Assembly: GCA_964036195.1 (NCBI GenBank)
Contig: OZ038453.1
Coordinates: 8,571,469-8,635,468, forward strand
Length of the DNA: 64,000 nt
Direction: 5' to 3'
Source of the DNA: Sphaerolaimus hirsutus
Lineage: Eukaryota; Nematoda; Chromadorea; Monhysterida; Sphaerolaimidae
This document shows, in pieces, positions 45,580 through 55,786 of the stretch. Positions within the stretch are counted from its first letter, which is position 1, and each line of letters begins with the position of its first letter. Under the pieces are notes generated by a model. That model saw only the letters and a list, made by a program, of their open reading frames with translations, had not been told where the DNA came from and made no database searches. Both the position numbers and the translations under genes were made by a program.

Positions 45580-47034
45580 ATGGAAATGTCAGACAGCAAC
45601 ACCGCGGCGCAGTCTGGCTCAGGGCAAGAAAACCCCCCGAAACCCACTGTGCAAGTCACATACACAAGCGCAAGCTCACCGAAAAAATAAACAAATGGAG
45701 CGCCATGGGAAACAGATGGGCGCTGTTGAACACGGGTAACACCCTCAACCAATATAGAGACGACACAATCACCGAAGCCAAAAAGAAATGGCTGAAATTC
45801 AATTCACCATGGAAAGATGGGACAGACACAATGGCGAAAAAAGTACTCAAAATGGCGGAGAGATACTTCAGCACAACCACGGCCGACCGCATCACAATGG
45901 AAAACCCAGAAGCAGAACTGGACGACGAGGCTGACATTGGCAGTACGCCACTCATCCAACCAGGCAGGAGGCCACACACGGTGTATGCGCCCACGCCACG
46001 GAGAGACATCAAAGGGCAGAAACAATCAACAGAATTGACAGCCATAATGGACATGTTGCAAGACATGAGACAGGACCAAGGCCAAATGCAGCAACAAATC
46101 GACCAATTGACAAGCCAGAAACTGCAGCAAAACATGAATTCACCCGCAAGCTGCTCGACTAATCAACCACAACGCCCGGACGACCCGTGGGCATGGAAAA
46201 CAGACAAACGGCTGGCGGCGCTCCCGCCCGGATCCATCCAGGAGCGGATGATCGCGTATATGGAACAGTACGCACTTTCACCCAACAATGGGTTGCAGCA
46301 ACTGAGCAGATTGAGGGTCCCGCAAGATAAAATGAGTGTAGGACATGTCGCGTCAGCCGCAAGCAAGCAAATTAAATTTGATGGCGACCAAAAAGGCACC
46401 ATGGTTCAAATTCTGGCTGCACATGGTGATGCAACAATCAATGGGCGTCCCGGAAAGCATGCAGCAGCTATTTTGGAACAGCGTGTTCATGCAGTGCCTG
46501 ACGGGAAAGGCCCAAGAGAAATACATGGGGATCCGCATCTCCAGACACCATGACATTTTGTACGTAGTGGATAAACTGATCGAAATCTACAGACAGGAAC
46601 ACCAAGTGTACTCAGTGGCAGACTGGTACAATTTGAAAGCCACACAAGGAGAATTGGTGTCATCCCTGCACACCAGACTGAGCGCGGAGTTTTACCACAT
46701 CAGCGAAACCATGTCGGATGAGGACCGAGAACAAATGATCGGTGACAAACTGTTTTCAGAAGTCCCATAATTAGTACCCTCGTCATGCTGGTATATGTGG
46801 CGAACTCGCTGGATGGACAAAGCGTGCACATTAAACAGAGCAGTGACGCAAATGGATGCCGCGCGCATTGAAGTAGAGAGAATGCGCATGCAACACAAAG
46901 AAGAACAGAGCCAGAAAAGCCGGCAGCGGTACGGCTGGAACAGAAATTGGCAAGGAGAGCGACGCAGCCCAGACCAGAAATGGCAAACAGAGCAGAAAAG
47001 CTACAGCACAGAAGAGACCCCAGATCAAGTCTGA
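45580..47034 (+). pseudogene. gag: Gypsy gag
   Basis: A short frame from ATG 45580 (A/S/P-rich) is cut at a TAA in the A-run near 45683. The main gag frame runs 45705-46553, with a KKWLKFNSPWKDG segment and a coiled region. Near 46390 (another A-run) it shifts to the frame holding the capsid-type core (WFKFWLHMVMQQSMGVPES, LTGKAQEKYMGIRI), followed by a TAA at 46768 and a basic, R/Q-rich segment to TGA 47032. Typical Gypsy gag order; the copy is inactivated at several points. Confidence 0.75.
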
Positions 47035-47680
47035 GCAACACTGGACCCCAAAGACTACAAGGGCCCATGGTGTACATATCACTTGCACAGAAATCCAATG
47101 GCGCACCACCCCAGCAAGTGTTTTGTTAACCCAGCGTCCCCCGAATTCAAGCCAGAAAGAGAACGGAACATCAGGCAGAATATGGAAAAACAGGGGAGAA
47201 CCGAGGAGGACACAAAACGCGTCATGGCCCGCAAGTGCGCTGAATTGGGAATCCCGATGAACAGGGAACCAGAACTCGCAAGTCGCTACACGACGCAGAA
47301 CGATGATGATGAATGGTCAGATGACGAGCCCAAAGATGACTGGGGCGACGTCAAAGATTGGGTACCCAGAATTGCAAGCACAAAAACAGAAGACATGGAG
47401 TGCAGCAGGTCGACCATCGACCCAGACCCCATAGCCACCATCGCCATTCACGGAATCCCCATCAGGGGACACATTGACACAGGCTGCAACGTCGGCCTAT
47501 TCATTGAAGACATGACGCTCTAGGCAGTATGGGCAGAAGCGGGCCTAAATCCGGACACAGAACAGGGAAAATTCCGCCCGTACACGGGCAGTCACATCCG
47601 CACATCAGGAAACATCATCAAAGGGGAATGGCTGAGAATTTACGATTTACAACGCACAAAACACCAGACGGAGTCACGCG
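47035..47680 (+). pseudogene. Gypsy zinc-binding motif and aspartic protease
   Basis: A WCTYHLHRNPMAHHPSKC motif near 47071-47124 has a C-x2-H start and H-x4-C end, like the variant gag fingers of some animal Gypsy clades. The frame at 47083-47523 then reaches IAIHGIPIRGHIDTGCNVG, with the DTG protease signature at ~47475. A TAG at 47521 and a frame change near 47655 separate it from RT. Confidence 0.7.
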
Positions 47681-49580
47681 CAAAGACACACTACCAGCAG
47701 TAGTAAAGTTAGCAGAATTCCTACCACCAGCCGACCCACTATTGATCGGACGAGCCGCAATTTGGGGCAACTTGCAAATAGTGCAAACAGCCCATCAGGA
47801 ATTAGAAAGATTATCACAAGCATTTTCAGGCATCGCAGAAGTGCGGAAAACAGAAGAAACGGAAAACGGGACAGCATGTACAGCAGATGTACACACACTA
47901 CAGAGTGTCACCATCCCGGCAGGCCAACAGCACCAAGTCAAAGTAGGAATAGACAAACAGGTGAAACTACCCACACACACGGGAGACGGTTCACAAATCG
48001 CGTACGCAATTGATCCATTCACCCGAGAATGGGACGGCGTACTAAGAGAAAGAGTACCAGGAATCACATGTGATGCGATTTTTCGCACGTCAAGCGAGTG
48101 GCTGACGGAAGCAGATTTCCCTATATTTGTCACAAACACCATGGGATACAATCAATACATCCCAGCGCACACAAAAATTGCGGAAATTTTCACAACAACA
48201 CAAGCCCTAGTGGCAGAAGAGCCAAACGAAGGGAAAGCCCAAAGAACCAGGGAACTGCCAACACCCCCAGCACCAGCGCAAGACATCCCGATAGAAAGGG
48301 AATTGACCAAAGACGAAAAACACCGAATTGACAAAATTTGGGCACGATTTCCAAAGGACAGCCAAAACGCCCTCCCTAAAGGATTGAAAGGAAGATTTAA
48401 AAACCTGTTGGCCCAGCAGGAAGGCTTATTCAGCCTCAGCGAGTATGACATAGGGGAAACACAAGTCACGGAGCACACGATCAAACTAATCCCAGGCGCC
48501 AAACCGATCAAATGCGCAGCTCGCTTCGAGACACCGCCCAAGAGAGCATTTGTGTGGCGCACGATTGACGAAATGCTGAAAAAGAAGCTAATTGTACCAT
48601 CCGCATCACCGTGGGAATTTCCACTAGTTATTGTGCCAAAGGGAAAATCTGACTACCGATTATGCCTGGACTTCCGGAAATTAAATGACGTCACAGTACG
48701 AGACGCGTACCCACTCCCGCGGATAGCAGACATGTTCCAACAAATGAGTGGGCGCGAGATATTTTTGACAATGGACACCAGTTTTGGCTACTACAACGTG
48801 ACCATTTCAGTCCCCGCCCCCAGGGACATGGTGTTGTTCGTATGTAGCAGAGGGCAATACAGCTACACGCACATGCCGCTGGGATTAAAAAACGCGGGCG
48901 CGAGTTTCCAGAGGCTGATGGATTGTGTCCTGACAGGACTAAATTACGAACCAGAACAACCAGCATTTTTTGCATACATAGACGACTGCCTGGTGACAAG
49001 CAATGAACTGGAGGAACATCTGCGACACCTAGTGCAGCTATTCCACAGACTCCAATGGGCAGGAATTAGACTCAAACCAGAAAAATGCCACTTTTTCTGC
49101 ACGGAAGTAAAATTCCTAGGGTTCGAACTAAGCAAAAAAGGCATCGCACCAAAGCGCAGCAATATCGCGGCAATCCTGGAAATGCCGACACCCAAAACCA
49201 AGCAGGAAATTAAAACCTTCCTAGGAAAGGCAGGCTATTTCAGCCAGCACATACCGGGGTTTCACCGATTAGCGGCGCCACTAAACAAGATGGCAAAAGG
49301 AAAGTACCAAGTGAAAGGGAACGACCCAATACCGCCACACAGCAATTGGACAGCTGAAGCCAAAGACGCATATGAAACGTTGAAACAAAAACTCAGCAGA
49401 ACGCCAGTCCTGGCACACCCAGACAGGGCCAAAGAGTACTACTTGTACACAGATGCATGCAACATTGGATTAGGGGCAGTACTAATGCAAAAAGACAGCA
49501 AGGACCAAAACCAACTCCAACCAATCTCGTTTATCTCCAAGAGATTACCCACGACACACAAAAAATTGGTCAACAATTGA
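47680..49580 (+). pseudogene. pol: Gypsy reverse transcriptase and RNase H
   Basis: In the 47529-49580 frame: a linker, then RT from about 48480 with KKKLIVPSASPWEFPLVIVP, YRLCLDFRKLNDVTVRDAYP, the motif A Asp in LTMDTSFGYYNV, HMPLGLKNAGASFQRLMD, and motif C AYIDDCL at 48975-48986. RNase H begins with YYLYTDACNIGLGAVL (about 49440). The frame ends at a TGA caused by a one-base shift in the A-run at 49560-49565. RNase H continues in the next frame (IEKEALDRLG, RTDHKALVNAL). Confidence 0.9.
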
Positions 49581-51120
49581 GAAGGAAGCACTAGATAGAC
49601 TAGGAAACTACATCAATGGGCAAAAAGTGATACTAAGAACAGATCACAAAGCATTAGTCAACGCGCTGATAAAACCTGCTCATGGAAAAATTGAGCGGTG
49701 GACACACCGCTGGGCAATGAGATTGTCACTAAAAGACCTATCAATAGAATACTGCCCAGGAGAACAAAACGTCGTGGCTGACGCACTCAGCCGAAACCCA
49801 ATTGACGACACAGACATGGCGGCTTTTCACAGAGCAAGTGAAAGCATCAGAGTCCCAATAGAAAAACTATGCCCACACATGGCCCGCTGCACACAAGCAA
49901 CAGTGGTCTGGGAAAGAGAACAAAGCAAAGATCCCAAATGCGCAAAATTGAAAGAGAGAATCAGGAACAACGAGATAGGGGCAGCACAATATACCATTTC
50001 CAACGACACAATCCACTACGAAGGGCCACATGGCCCCCAGCCACTGGCTCCGAGACACATGCGAGAATGGATTCTGGACAGAGCACATGCAGGACTACTA
50101 GACACACACGGAGGCGCCGAAAGAATAGTGCAGCAGATCAGCCGAGTGGCAGCCTGGCCCGGGATGTGCCAGGATGCAGAAAAATGGGTCAAAAAACGCC
50201 AAATTTGCAAAATCACAAAAGACAGCCAGCGCAAGGGATTCAGCCCACTATTCCCAGTTAGCCCAGGGACGCAACCATGGCAAAAAGTGGCTGTAGACAC
50301 AACACCCATGCCGGAGTTCAAAGGGCACAAACACATACTAGTGGCAGTAGATTACCTCACGCGGTCGATTGCCCTGGCGCTGATACGGCAATTATCAGGC
50401 AAAGCAATAACACAAGCACTAGAAAAACACGTGATCCATCGATTTGGGCCGCCAGCAGAGCTAGTCAGCGACAACGGGACAGAATTTGTCAACAGAGACA
50501 TAACCCAAATGGCCCAAAAATGGGGAATAAAGTTACGAACAACCACGCCCTACCACTCCCAATCAAACGGGCTAGCTGAGAGAGCAATACGCAGCGTAGA
50601 ACAATTGACGCAACAATGGACACAGCGAAACAAAGGGTCAAGAGGCTGGCCCTCAGCATTACCAGAGATTGCTCTGAGAATGAACGTCGCATACAACAGG
50701 GACGTAGCACACGCACCATTTGAGCTACTTTTTGGCTACATGCCAGCATTACTCAGTGGAGATAGTTCAAAGTACCAAATAAATAGTGAAGAGACTCAAC
50801 AGAGCTCGCCAAGTAGTAACACGAGACTACAGACCATGTTAAGAGCACTGATAACCCACATCCCAGAAGTAGCACAGCGACCAGGGAAAATGCAAAATTC
50901 TTGGCAACAAGCCAGAATGCAATTGCAAAACGCCCAAGAAAGATACAAAAAATTGTATGACAAACGAAACTCGGGAATACAATTCAAAATAGGTGACAAA
51001 ATCTACAAAGACACAAAATGGGGGATGTCGGTGGAACAAAAAATCCGGCCCCTATGAACAGGACCACACACCATCATCGGGATGGACAAATCGATTGCTC
51101 TATTGGATATGGGAAACCAT
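49566..51120 (+). pseudogene. Gypsy RNase H end and integrase
   Basis: 49627-51057 is open: the RNase H tail (VVADALSRNP), then the integrase zinc region HAGLLDTHGG...KKRQICK. The first of the usual paired cysteines is Arg (CGC) here. The catalytic core has Asp in VAVDTTP (~50297), Asp in LVSDNGTEF (~50466) and Glu in GLAERAI (~50577), followed by FELLFGYMPALL. TGA at 51055 interrupts the C-terminal barrel, which continues in frame (GPHTIIGMDKS) to TAA 51123. Confidence 0.9.
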
Positions 51121-51228
51121 ATCTAAAGAGCACCTGTAAATACACTAACGTATGCAAATAAGACTGAAATTGAAAAAAATAAAAAATCCATCAACACTGC
51201 GAACACGATCCCCGGCCCGGCAGATAAA

Positions 51229-52536
51229 ATGGCGTCACGGAACAACAACAGCGCGGAGCAAAACGACAGCAGCACAAACAGGCGGCCCCCAACGTCGGCA
51301 GTGGCATGGGCCGCGACAAATGGGCAGCAGCGCCCGGCGTCGCGCGTACCGCGGCCGGAGGTGAGCAGGCAGCACACGCCAGTTTCATGGGTCAGTTACG
51401 CGAGACGCGTGCAAACGGTAGAGCATGACACCGAACTACTCCTCACACTTCCCGCAACACAGACACTGGTGGTGGACGGCCAAAATCGGGAGCAGTCCAA
51501 CATGGTAGTGGTGGTCGCTAACGCGAACAGGGCGCTCAACCGGGCGGTGGCGCCGGCGCCGCCCCGGGCCTGCAGCAACGCCGCACCCAAACCACGCAAT
51601 ACAGGTGAAACAGGGAGGCCGGAGGTTGGGGTTGCGGGGAGAGAAGGAGAAAAAATGAAGTTGACACAGTGCCAAAAATCCGCAGAAACGCACAAGTCGA
51701 TTTCAGGCGGACAGCGACCAGTGGCACCGCCGAGCGCCGACCGCAAGGCTGCGGCCGCGCCCCCAAAAGAGAATAAATGTAAGCCCAGAACACGCGTTTT
51801 TTGGAATAGTAACATAAATAAATTTAATGCGTTCGCAGCCAACAGCAACGCAAACTCGGGTGCCACAAAGTCTCTGCTGCCGACGCCGAAAGTCCCTGCC
51901 AACAAGAATGGTGAGACGATCAGAACTGTTGATTGCCACAGTTTTTCAAATAACGCAAATTCAAACTCAGTCTCCAACGAAATGGCCGACTTGCGCAACT
52001 GCGTCAACCTGCTCTTGTCCGCCCTGGAGACGCTCACGTTGCACCCGCGGGAAGCGCTACCTATGCTAAGGTGGTCGCTGAACGCGGAGGCAAGGCTGTG
52101 AAACAAGCGGAACACCCTGCAATATCAGCTCACGCGCCAGCAAGAAGCCACCGCCGCCGAACATCAACGTAGCCAGAAGTTAGCCGGTGAGGTGGCGCGT
52201 TTGATAACGGTCACCGGCCCCCCGCAGCAGCCCACGCCAGCACCCACGCCGGAACCGAAGGTGATGCCGGAGCCGGAGTTGGACTACGGCAGCACCTCAC
52301 CGTACCTGAGCGGGGACGATTTGCTGCCCGCCAGCCCACCGGTAGGACGGAACGGGAATATGTCTTTTTTCCCGTTCACTCGGCTGCCCCCACTACTATT
52401 GCCACTGCAGCCGAGCGCCAGCCGCAAATCGCAGCCGTGGGTGCCCACGCCGCTGGGCGACAGTTCCGAGGAGGAGGAGCAGCCCGACGTGCCGTCCACC
52501 AGCTTCAATAAACCGCGATTTAACAAGAAAAAATAA
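51229..52536 (+). pseudogene. Third ORF of the Gypsy element, unknown function
   Basis: Starts at ATG 51229, ~105 bp after the pol stop, and stays in one frame to TAA 52534 apart from a TGA at 52099; ~436 codons. The composition is A/P/S/N-rich with low-complexity stretches, a leucine-rich helical segment near 51985-52095 (LRNCVNLLLSALETLTLHP) and an acidic SSEEEEQPD end. No signal peptide, membrane segment or known domain is visible, so it is not an obvious env despite its position. GC-rich relative to pol. Confidence 0.55.
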
Positions 52537-52877
52537 GGACAGTTTTGAGTTTGCAATGTATTTTGGTAGATATTTTTACAAAGGAGTTTTCGATTTGTAA
52601 AATAAGGTTTACTTGAATATTTGTATTAAAAAAAAGCGAATTTTAGTTTTAATACCCATTTGTAAAAAACGAATTAACTTCGGTGGCACGTTTTTTAGTT
52701 TAGAGAATTTTTTTCACTTATCCCTATTTTTATTCACTGCAGTTGCTCAGGTTTTTTCCCTTCTAACGGGTATTTTTTCTTTTTTAATGGGTATGATGAG
52801 ACACGGGTTCGATTCCGTTTTTTGGTTTGTTTTTGGTTTGTTTTTTTTTGCCCCCGCCACGCGGCATGGGGGGGGGG

Positions 52878-53291
52878 TGTCGCCCAGGTGCAAGGGCGAG
52901 TTCGTATTATTTCACGTCGTGGCGCATCGCATGCGCCGCTCGCTGTAACCCGCAATTTATTGTTTCAAGTAACATCGAGTAGGAAAGCAGCGTGCGTATT
53001 TTTCAGTTCATGTTCTTTACTGTTCCCTCATTTCATTTGGTGTCTCGGCACGTTCATGAAACTGAGATGAAAACCTTTTGACACTTGTCGCTCGGCGACG
53101 GTCAACTGAAAATAACACTCGCATCACACCACAAACGTTCCGCGAACTCCATCCGATCGCCCCAGCTTCGTGAACTCAACACTTGCCAGTTGAGGGTCAC
53201 ACCGCTGGTCCCCCTTGAACGGTTCTTTGCACACGTTTCTGTACGTCGGTGGGAAGGCAACCCCCTTTGCGCAACCCCCGTGCGTACAACA
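52878..53291 (+). repeat. Gypsy 3' LTR with polypurine tract
   Basis: TGTCGCCCAGGTGCAAGGGC to CCCGTGCGTACAACA, 414 bp. A GGGGGGGGGG run directly before it (52868-52877) fits a polypurine tract. Confidence 0.9.
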
Positions 53292-53331
53292 GTGAAATCA
53301 AAAAATGGCTGCCGGACGTGACCGGGAAGGG
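53292..53331. mobile_element. Foldback palindrome, displaced end of right arm
   Basis: AATCAAAAAATGGCTGCCGG and ACGTGACCGGGAAGG mirror the start of the left arm at 43936-43970. Continuous with 45027 before the Gypsy insertion. Confidence 0.85.
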
Positions 53332-53628
53332 TTTTACATAAATTTCCCATAAGGGAGGCGCAACGCGGGCGGGAACAAAAATGTTCTTGCCTGCAAGAAG
53401 GCGACAAGTCCATTTCCCTCCCAAAAACAGTTTTGCTCTGACCGAATGGAATTTTATGGACACCCCATTTTTCACATATAAGTTGAGATTAGGGGCTGAA
53501 AATTTGACACTTTATTGTCAACATATGGAACTTAATGGAAAGCATGGAATTGGGTTTGAAACTTAAAATGCGATTTACCCAAATAATCACATTTTGTGGA
53601 CTTGTCGACTTTTAGAATTAGACGCCTC

Positions 53629-53987
53629 ATATAAATATCCTGATTGGACACATTTATTACCTGTTTTGGGTAAGCAAATGCCTTGTATTTATTTACTACG
53701 ATGCTTACGAAAATTTCTGACGAAATAATAAAACACCCCTCGAATAAACCCCCCTCGAATTAACCCCCCCCCCCCCCCGAATATTTCAACCGAAATTTTG
53801 AAAAATCGTAAATCGGCATTGGATGCATTTGAGTTTTCTAGAATGAAGTGCTCGTCATCTACAGTTGAGGGAGAGTAAAAAAGACGCATTCTAGAAAACT
53901 CAAATGTGTTCAAAATAAATATCGGTTGAAAGCCAGCTTGTGTGGCCACAATAAACCCCCATGAGGGTATTTTGAGGTAATACGGTA
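53629..53987. mobile_element. Family A relative, right half of the split copy
   Basis: Begins ATATCCTGATTGGACACATT, as the intact copy does near 58747, and ends TTTTGAGGTAATACGGTA. It contains a ~20-bp inverted repeat (CATTTGAGTTTTCTAGAATG at 53826 and 53888) absent from the 58494 copy. Confidence 0.75.
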
Positions 53988-54010
53988 CGGTAGTACGTTC
54001 TTGCCGACAG

Positions 54011-54154
54011 GCGGCTGCGTGACCGAATTTGCCTGCAACACCGTTGACCCCGGCGCTACGTGCACTGAAGACCCAAATGACCACACAAAGCACATTTGCA
54101 CCTGTGGACCAGATTATACAGATGATCTCGGTACAGGGGATGGATGCTTAATGC
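54011..54154 (+). CDS. DEG/ENaC channel gene, exon 1 in window (EGF-like domain)
   Basis: Acceptor TTGCCGACAG, then GGCVTEFACN, PGATCTEDPN, HICTCGPDYTD and GTGDGC. The six cysteines are spaced C-x5-C-x8-C-x11-C-x-C-x13-C, an EGF-like pattern. The donor is probably GTTTGT at 54155 (GTACAG at 54131 is an alternative that would lose the last Cys). Linkage to the channel exons below rests on strand, spacing and compatible phases. The acceptor lies only ~24 bp after a MITE end. Upstream exons, including the N-terminus and first membrane span, were not found. Confidence 0.65.
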
Positions 54155-54191
54155 GTTTGTACAAATTTGTATTTTTTTTTTTGAAACGGTT

Positions 54192-54289
54192 CCGTATATA
54201 CTCGAATAATCCCCCCGGGGAATAATCTTTTCGTCAGACTTCTTTGAAGGGGAACTATTCGAGGGGGGAATTATTCGAGCATATACGGT
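54192..54289. mobile_element. 98-bp palindromic MITE
   Basis: CCGTATATACTCGAATAATC to GAGCATATACGG, with CCCC/GGGG blocks. A miniature relative of family A in the intron between exons 1 and 2. Confidence 0.7.
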
Positions 54290-54345
54290 GCATGTATTTA
54301 TGTCCGCTTTTGTTCGGGAAGGGGATAAACGTTACTGTTTTTCAG

Positions 54346-54401
54346 CTGCTGGACCGCTTGGTGGCGAAATAACTGCAATATTAGACACCCTGGATTTATC
54401 G
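54346..54401 (+). CDS. DEG/ENaC channel gene, exon 2
   Basis: A 56-bp exon between TGTTTTTCAG and GTGAGT. In the phase compatible with both neighbours it encodes AGPLGGEITAILDTLDLS. No domain is assigned; probably ectodomain. Confidence 0.55.
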
Positions 54402-54509
54402 GTGAGTTTGCGACCGTGAAAGGTGCCACAAAAACTTAGTGGATCACAATAAATATACGAGAAGAAATATGCAAACGCTAAAGACTATCTAGCATGCTTT
54501 TTATGTCAA

Positions 54510-54630
54510 GACGGGAGGGGTATTTCGAGAGCGGGGGCTTATTTCTCCTCAGCTCGCTCAGGCCTGGGGGTATTTCGAAGGGGGGGTCAATTCAAAGAGG
54601 GGGGTTTTTAATTCGCGGAAATACAGTAAC
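54510..54630. repeat. Family A fragment in intron
   Basis: GGGAGGGGTATTTCGAGAGC to TTAATTCGCGGAAATACAGT; a partial copy ending ~10 bp before exon 3. Confidence 0.6.
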
Positions 54631-54640
54631 CGCTTTGCAG

Positions 54641-54766
54641 CCAGACACGGACTCGGCTTCGATGAGCGCGACAGTATCGGACGCGGCCACCTTCGACGCG
54701 GTCACCTACCTGAGTCCCGAGCAGAGGGACGCCTCCAGTTGGCAGCAGGTGGCACTCACGGACCCT
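54641..54766 (+). CDS. DEG/ENaC channel gene, exon 3
   Basis: Acceptor CCGCTTTGCAG, then PDTDSASMSATVSDAATFDA and VTYLSPEQRDASSWQQVALT. The donor is either GTAAAA at 54767, the tip of the hairpin described below, or GTGGCA at 54749. Neither gives the expected phase into exon 4 with the ACAG acceptor at 54901, so the 3' junction is unresolved. Confidence 0.55.
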
Positions 54767-54903
54767 GTAAAATGCCCTGTAAAATGTCAAATGTCAAAAG
54801 TCAAGCAAAGTCTCAACTGTCATGTAAAATGCTCTGTTTGCCATTTTACAGGAACTTTGATGATTTTTATGACATTTGACATTTTACAGGGAATTTTACA
54901 GGG
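54763..54903. repeat. Hairpin element forming the exon 3-4 intron
   Basis: Inverted repeat CCCTGTAAAATG...CATTTTACAGGG. The left arm has CCCTGTAAAATGCCCTGTAAAATGTCAAATG; the right arm has CATTTGACATTTTACAGGG plus a second TTTTACAGGG. Each arm carries a potential splice site at its outer end: GTAAAATG on the left, TTTTACAG on the right. A related hairpin lies in the next intron. Confidence 0.75.
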
Positions 54904-54982
54904 TCTGGGAGTGCTACCTGGCTGACATCTCGAGGGGATTCACGCACTGGTGTTATTATGAGGGACAGCCATGCGATTTGAG
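54902..54982 (+). CDS. DEG/ENaC channel gene, exon 4 (Cys segment)
   Basis: Encodes WECYLADISRGFTHWCYYEG followed by QPCDL before donor GTTGAT (54983). F-x2-WCYYEGQPCD corresponds to the F-x2-C-x-Y-x-G-x2-C block that precedes the GNCxTFN signature in DEG/ENaC channels. The 5' edge may be 54902 (ACAG) or 54911 (GGAG, which keeps phase 0 with exon 3). Confidence 0.7.
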
Positions 54983-55051
54983 GTTGATATGGTTGATATA
55001 GACTTTTAAGTGATTTTTTTCAATTTCACAAGGGAAGTTATCCAGGGGGCA

Positions 55052-55552
55052 ATCCCAAGCCCTGTAAAGTGTAAGTAAGTAAAGTGTCAAATGTAAAGTC
55101 AAATGCAAAGTAAAGTGTCAATCAAAACAAAAAAGAAAAGATTTTATTACTGAACTTTGCATGACAATTGACACTTTACTTTGCATTTGACGTTACATTT
55201 GACACTTTACTTTGCATTTGACTTTACATTTGACACTTTACTTTGCATTTGACTTTACATTTGACATTTGACTTTGCATTTGACTTTACATTTGACACTT
55301 TACTTTGCATTTGACTTTACATTTGACACTTTACTTTGCATTTGACTTTACATTTGACACTTTACTTTGCATTTGACTTTACATTTGACATTTGACTTTG
55401 CATTTGACTTTACATTTGACACTTTACTTTGCATTTGACTTTACATTTGACACTTTACTTTGCATTTGACTTTACATTTGACATTTGACTTTGAATTTGA
55501 CTTTACATTTGACACTTTACTTTACACTTTACAGGGTGTGGGATTGCCACCA
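55052..55552. repeat. Hairpin with TTTGACTTTACATTTGACACT minisatellite
   Basis: Ends GGCAATCCCAAGCCCTGTAA (left, 55051) and TTTACAGGGTGTGGGATTGCC (right). The left arm has GTAAAGTGTCAAATGTAAAG words. The rest is about a dozen tandem ~31-bp units of TTTGACTTTACATTTGACACTTTACTTTGCA and shorter variants (55165-55535). In the intron between exons 4 and 5. CCCTGTAAAG and CTTTACAGGG are the same kind of end as in the 54763 hairpin. Confidence 0.8.
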
Positions 55553-55646
55553 GAGTATAAAATGGGGCTATAAATAGCATACCCCACGGCCAGTCGGCCA
55601 GCCCCTACCTAATCGTATGCAACACCCCCGCAACGCAACAACGCAG

Positions 55647-55750
55647 CGTGGACGTGGAGAAGTTCAACAATGCGGTGCTGGGCAACTGCTTCACGTTCAA
55701 CCCCAACAACAGCGCCCTCAACGATATCAGGTGGATGGGAAGCACTGGAG
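55647..55750 (+). CDS. DEG/ENaC channel gene, exon 5 (GNCFTFN signature)
   Basis: Acceptor CAACAACGCAG, then VDVEKFNNAVLGNCFTFNPN, then SALNDIRWMGSTG, donor GTCAGT. GNCFTFN is the most characteristic ectodomain motif of DEG/ENaC sodium channels. Exon length 104 with phases 2 in and 1 out; both agree with exon 4 (ends AG of a codon) and exon 6 (starts GT). Confidence 0.85.
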
Positions 55751-55786
55751 GTCAGTTCAGTACGGTAGTGATGTAAAGCAGAGTTG

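Larger units (their letters stand above)
45028..53291 (+). mobile_element. Ty3/Gypsy LTR retrotransposon with extra third ORF
   Basis: An 8.26-kb element with LTRs at both ends, gag, protease, RT, RNase H, integrase and a further ORF downstream of pol. The 4-bp flanks are GTAA (45024-45027) and GTGA (53292-53295), which could be a TSD with one change. The two LTRs show about 14 differences by eye over ~415 bp. Several frameshifts and stops inactivate it. GC content and codon use are higher than in the surrounding sequence. Confidence 0.9.
42460..53628. mobile_element. ~11.2-kb TIR element carrying nested insertions
   Basis: The left end is GAGGCGTCCAATTCTAAAAG (followed by TCGACAAGTCC) and the right end is the inverted counterpart GGACTTGTCGACTTTTAGAA (followed by TTAGACGCCTC). 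ATAT or TA flanks both sides within the split MITE. The word TTCTAAAAGTCGACAAGT also recurs internally (42660-42690, 43915). Most of the length comes from elements nested inside it: 42747-43890, the foldback at 43936 on, and the Gypsy element. No transposase was recognised. Confidence 0.65.

Noticed and set aside
51396..52115. 239-codon minus-strand ORF opposite the Gypsy third ORF
   Set aside because: Mirror frame of a GC-rich sense ORF; composition-driven.
55165..55540. CRISPR-like array
   Set aside because: Units are contiguous without unique spacers and lie in an intron of an animal gene; a minisatellite fits better.
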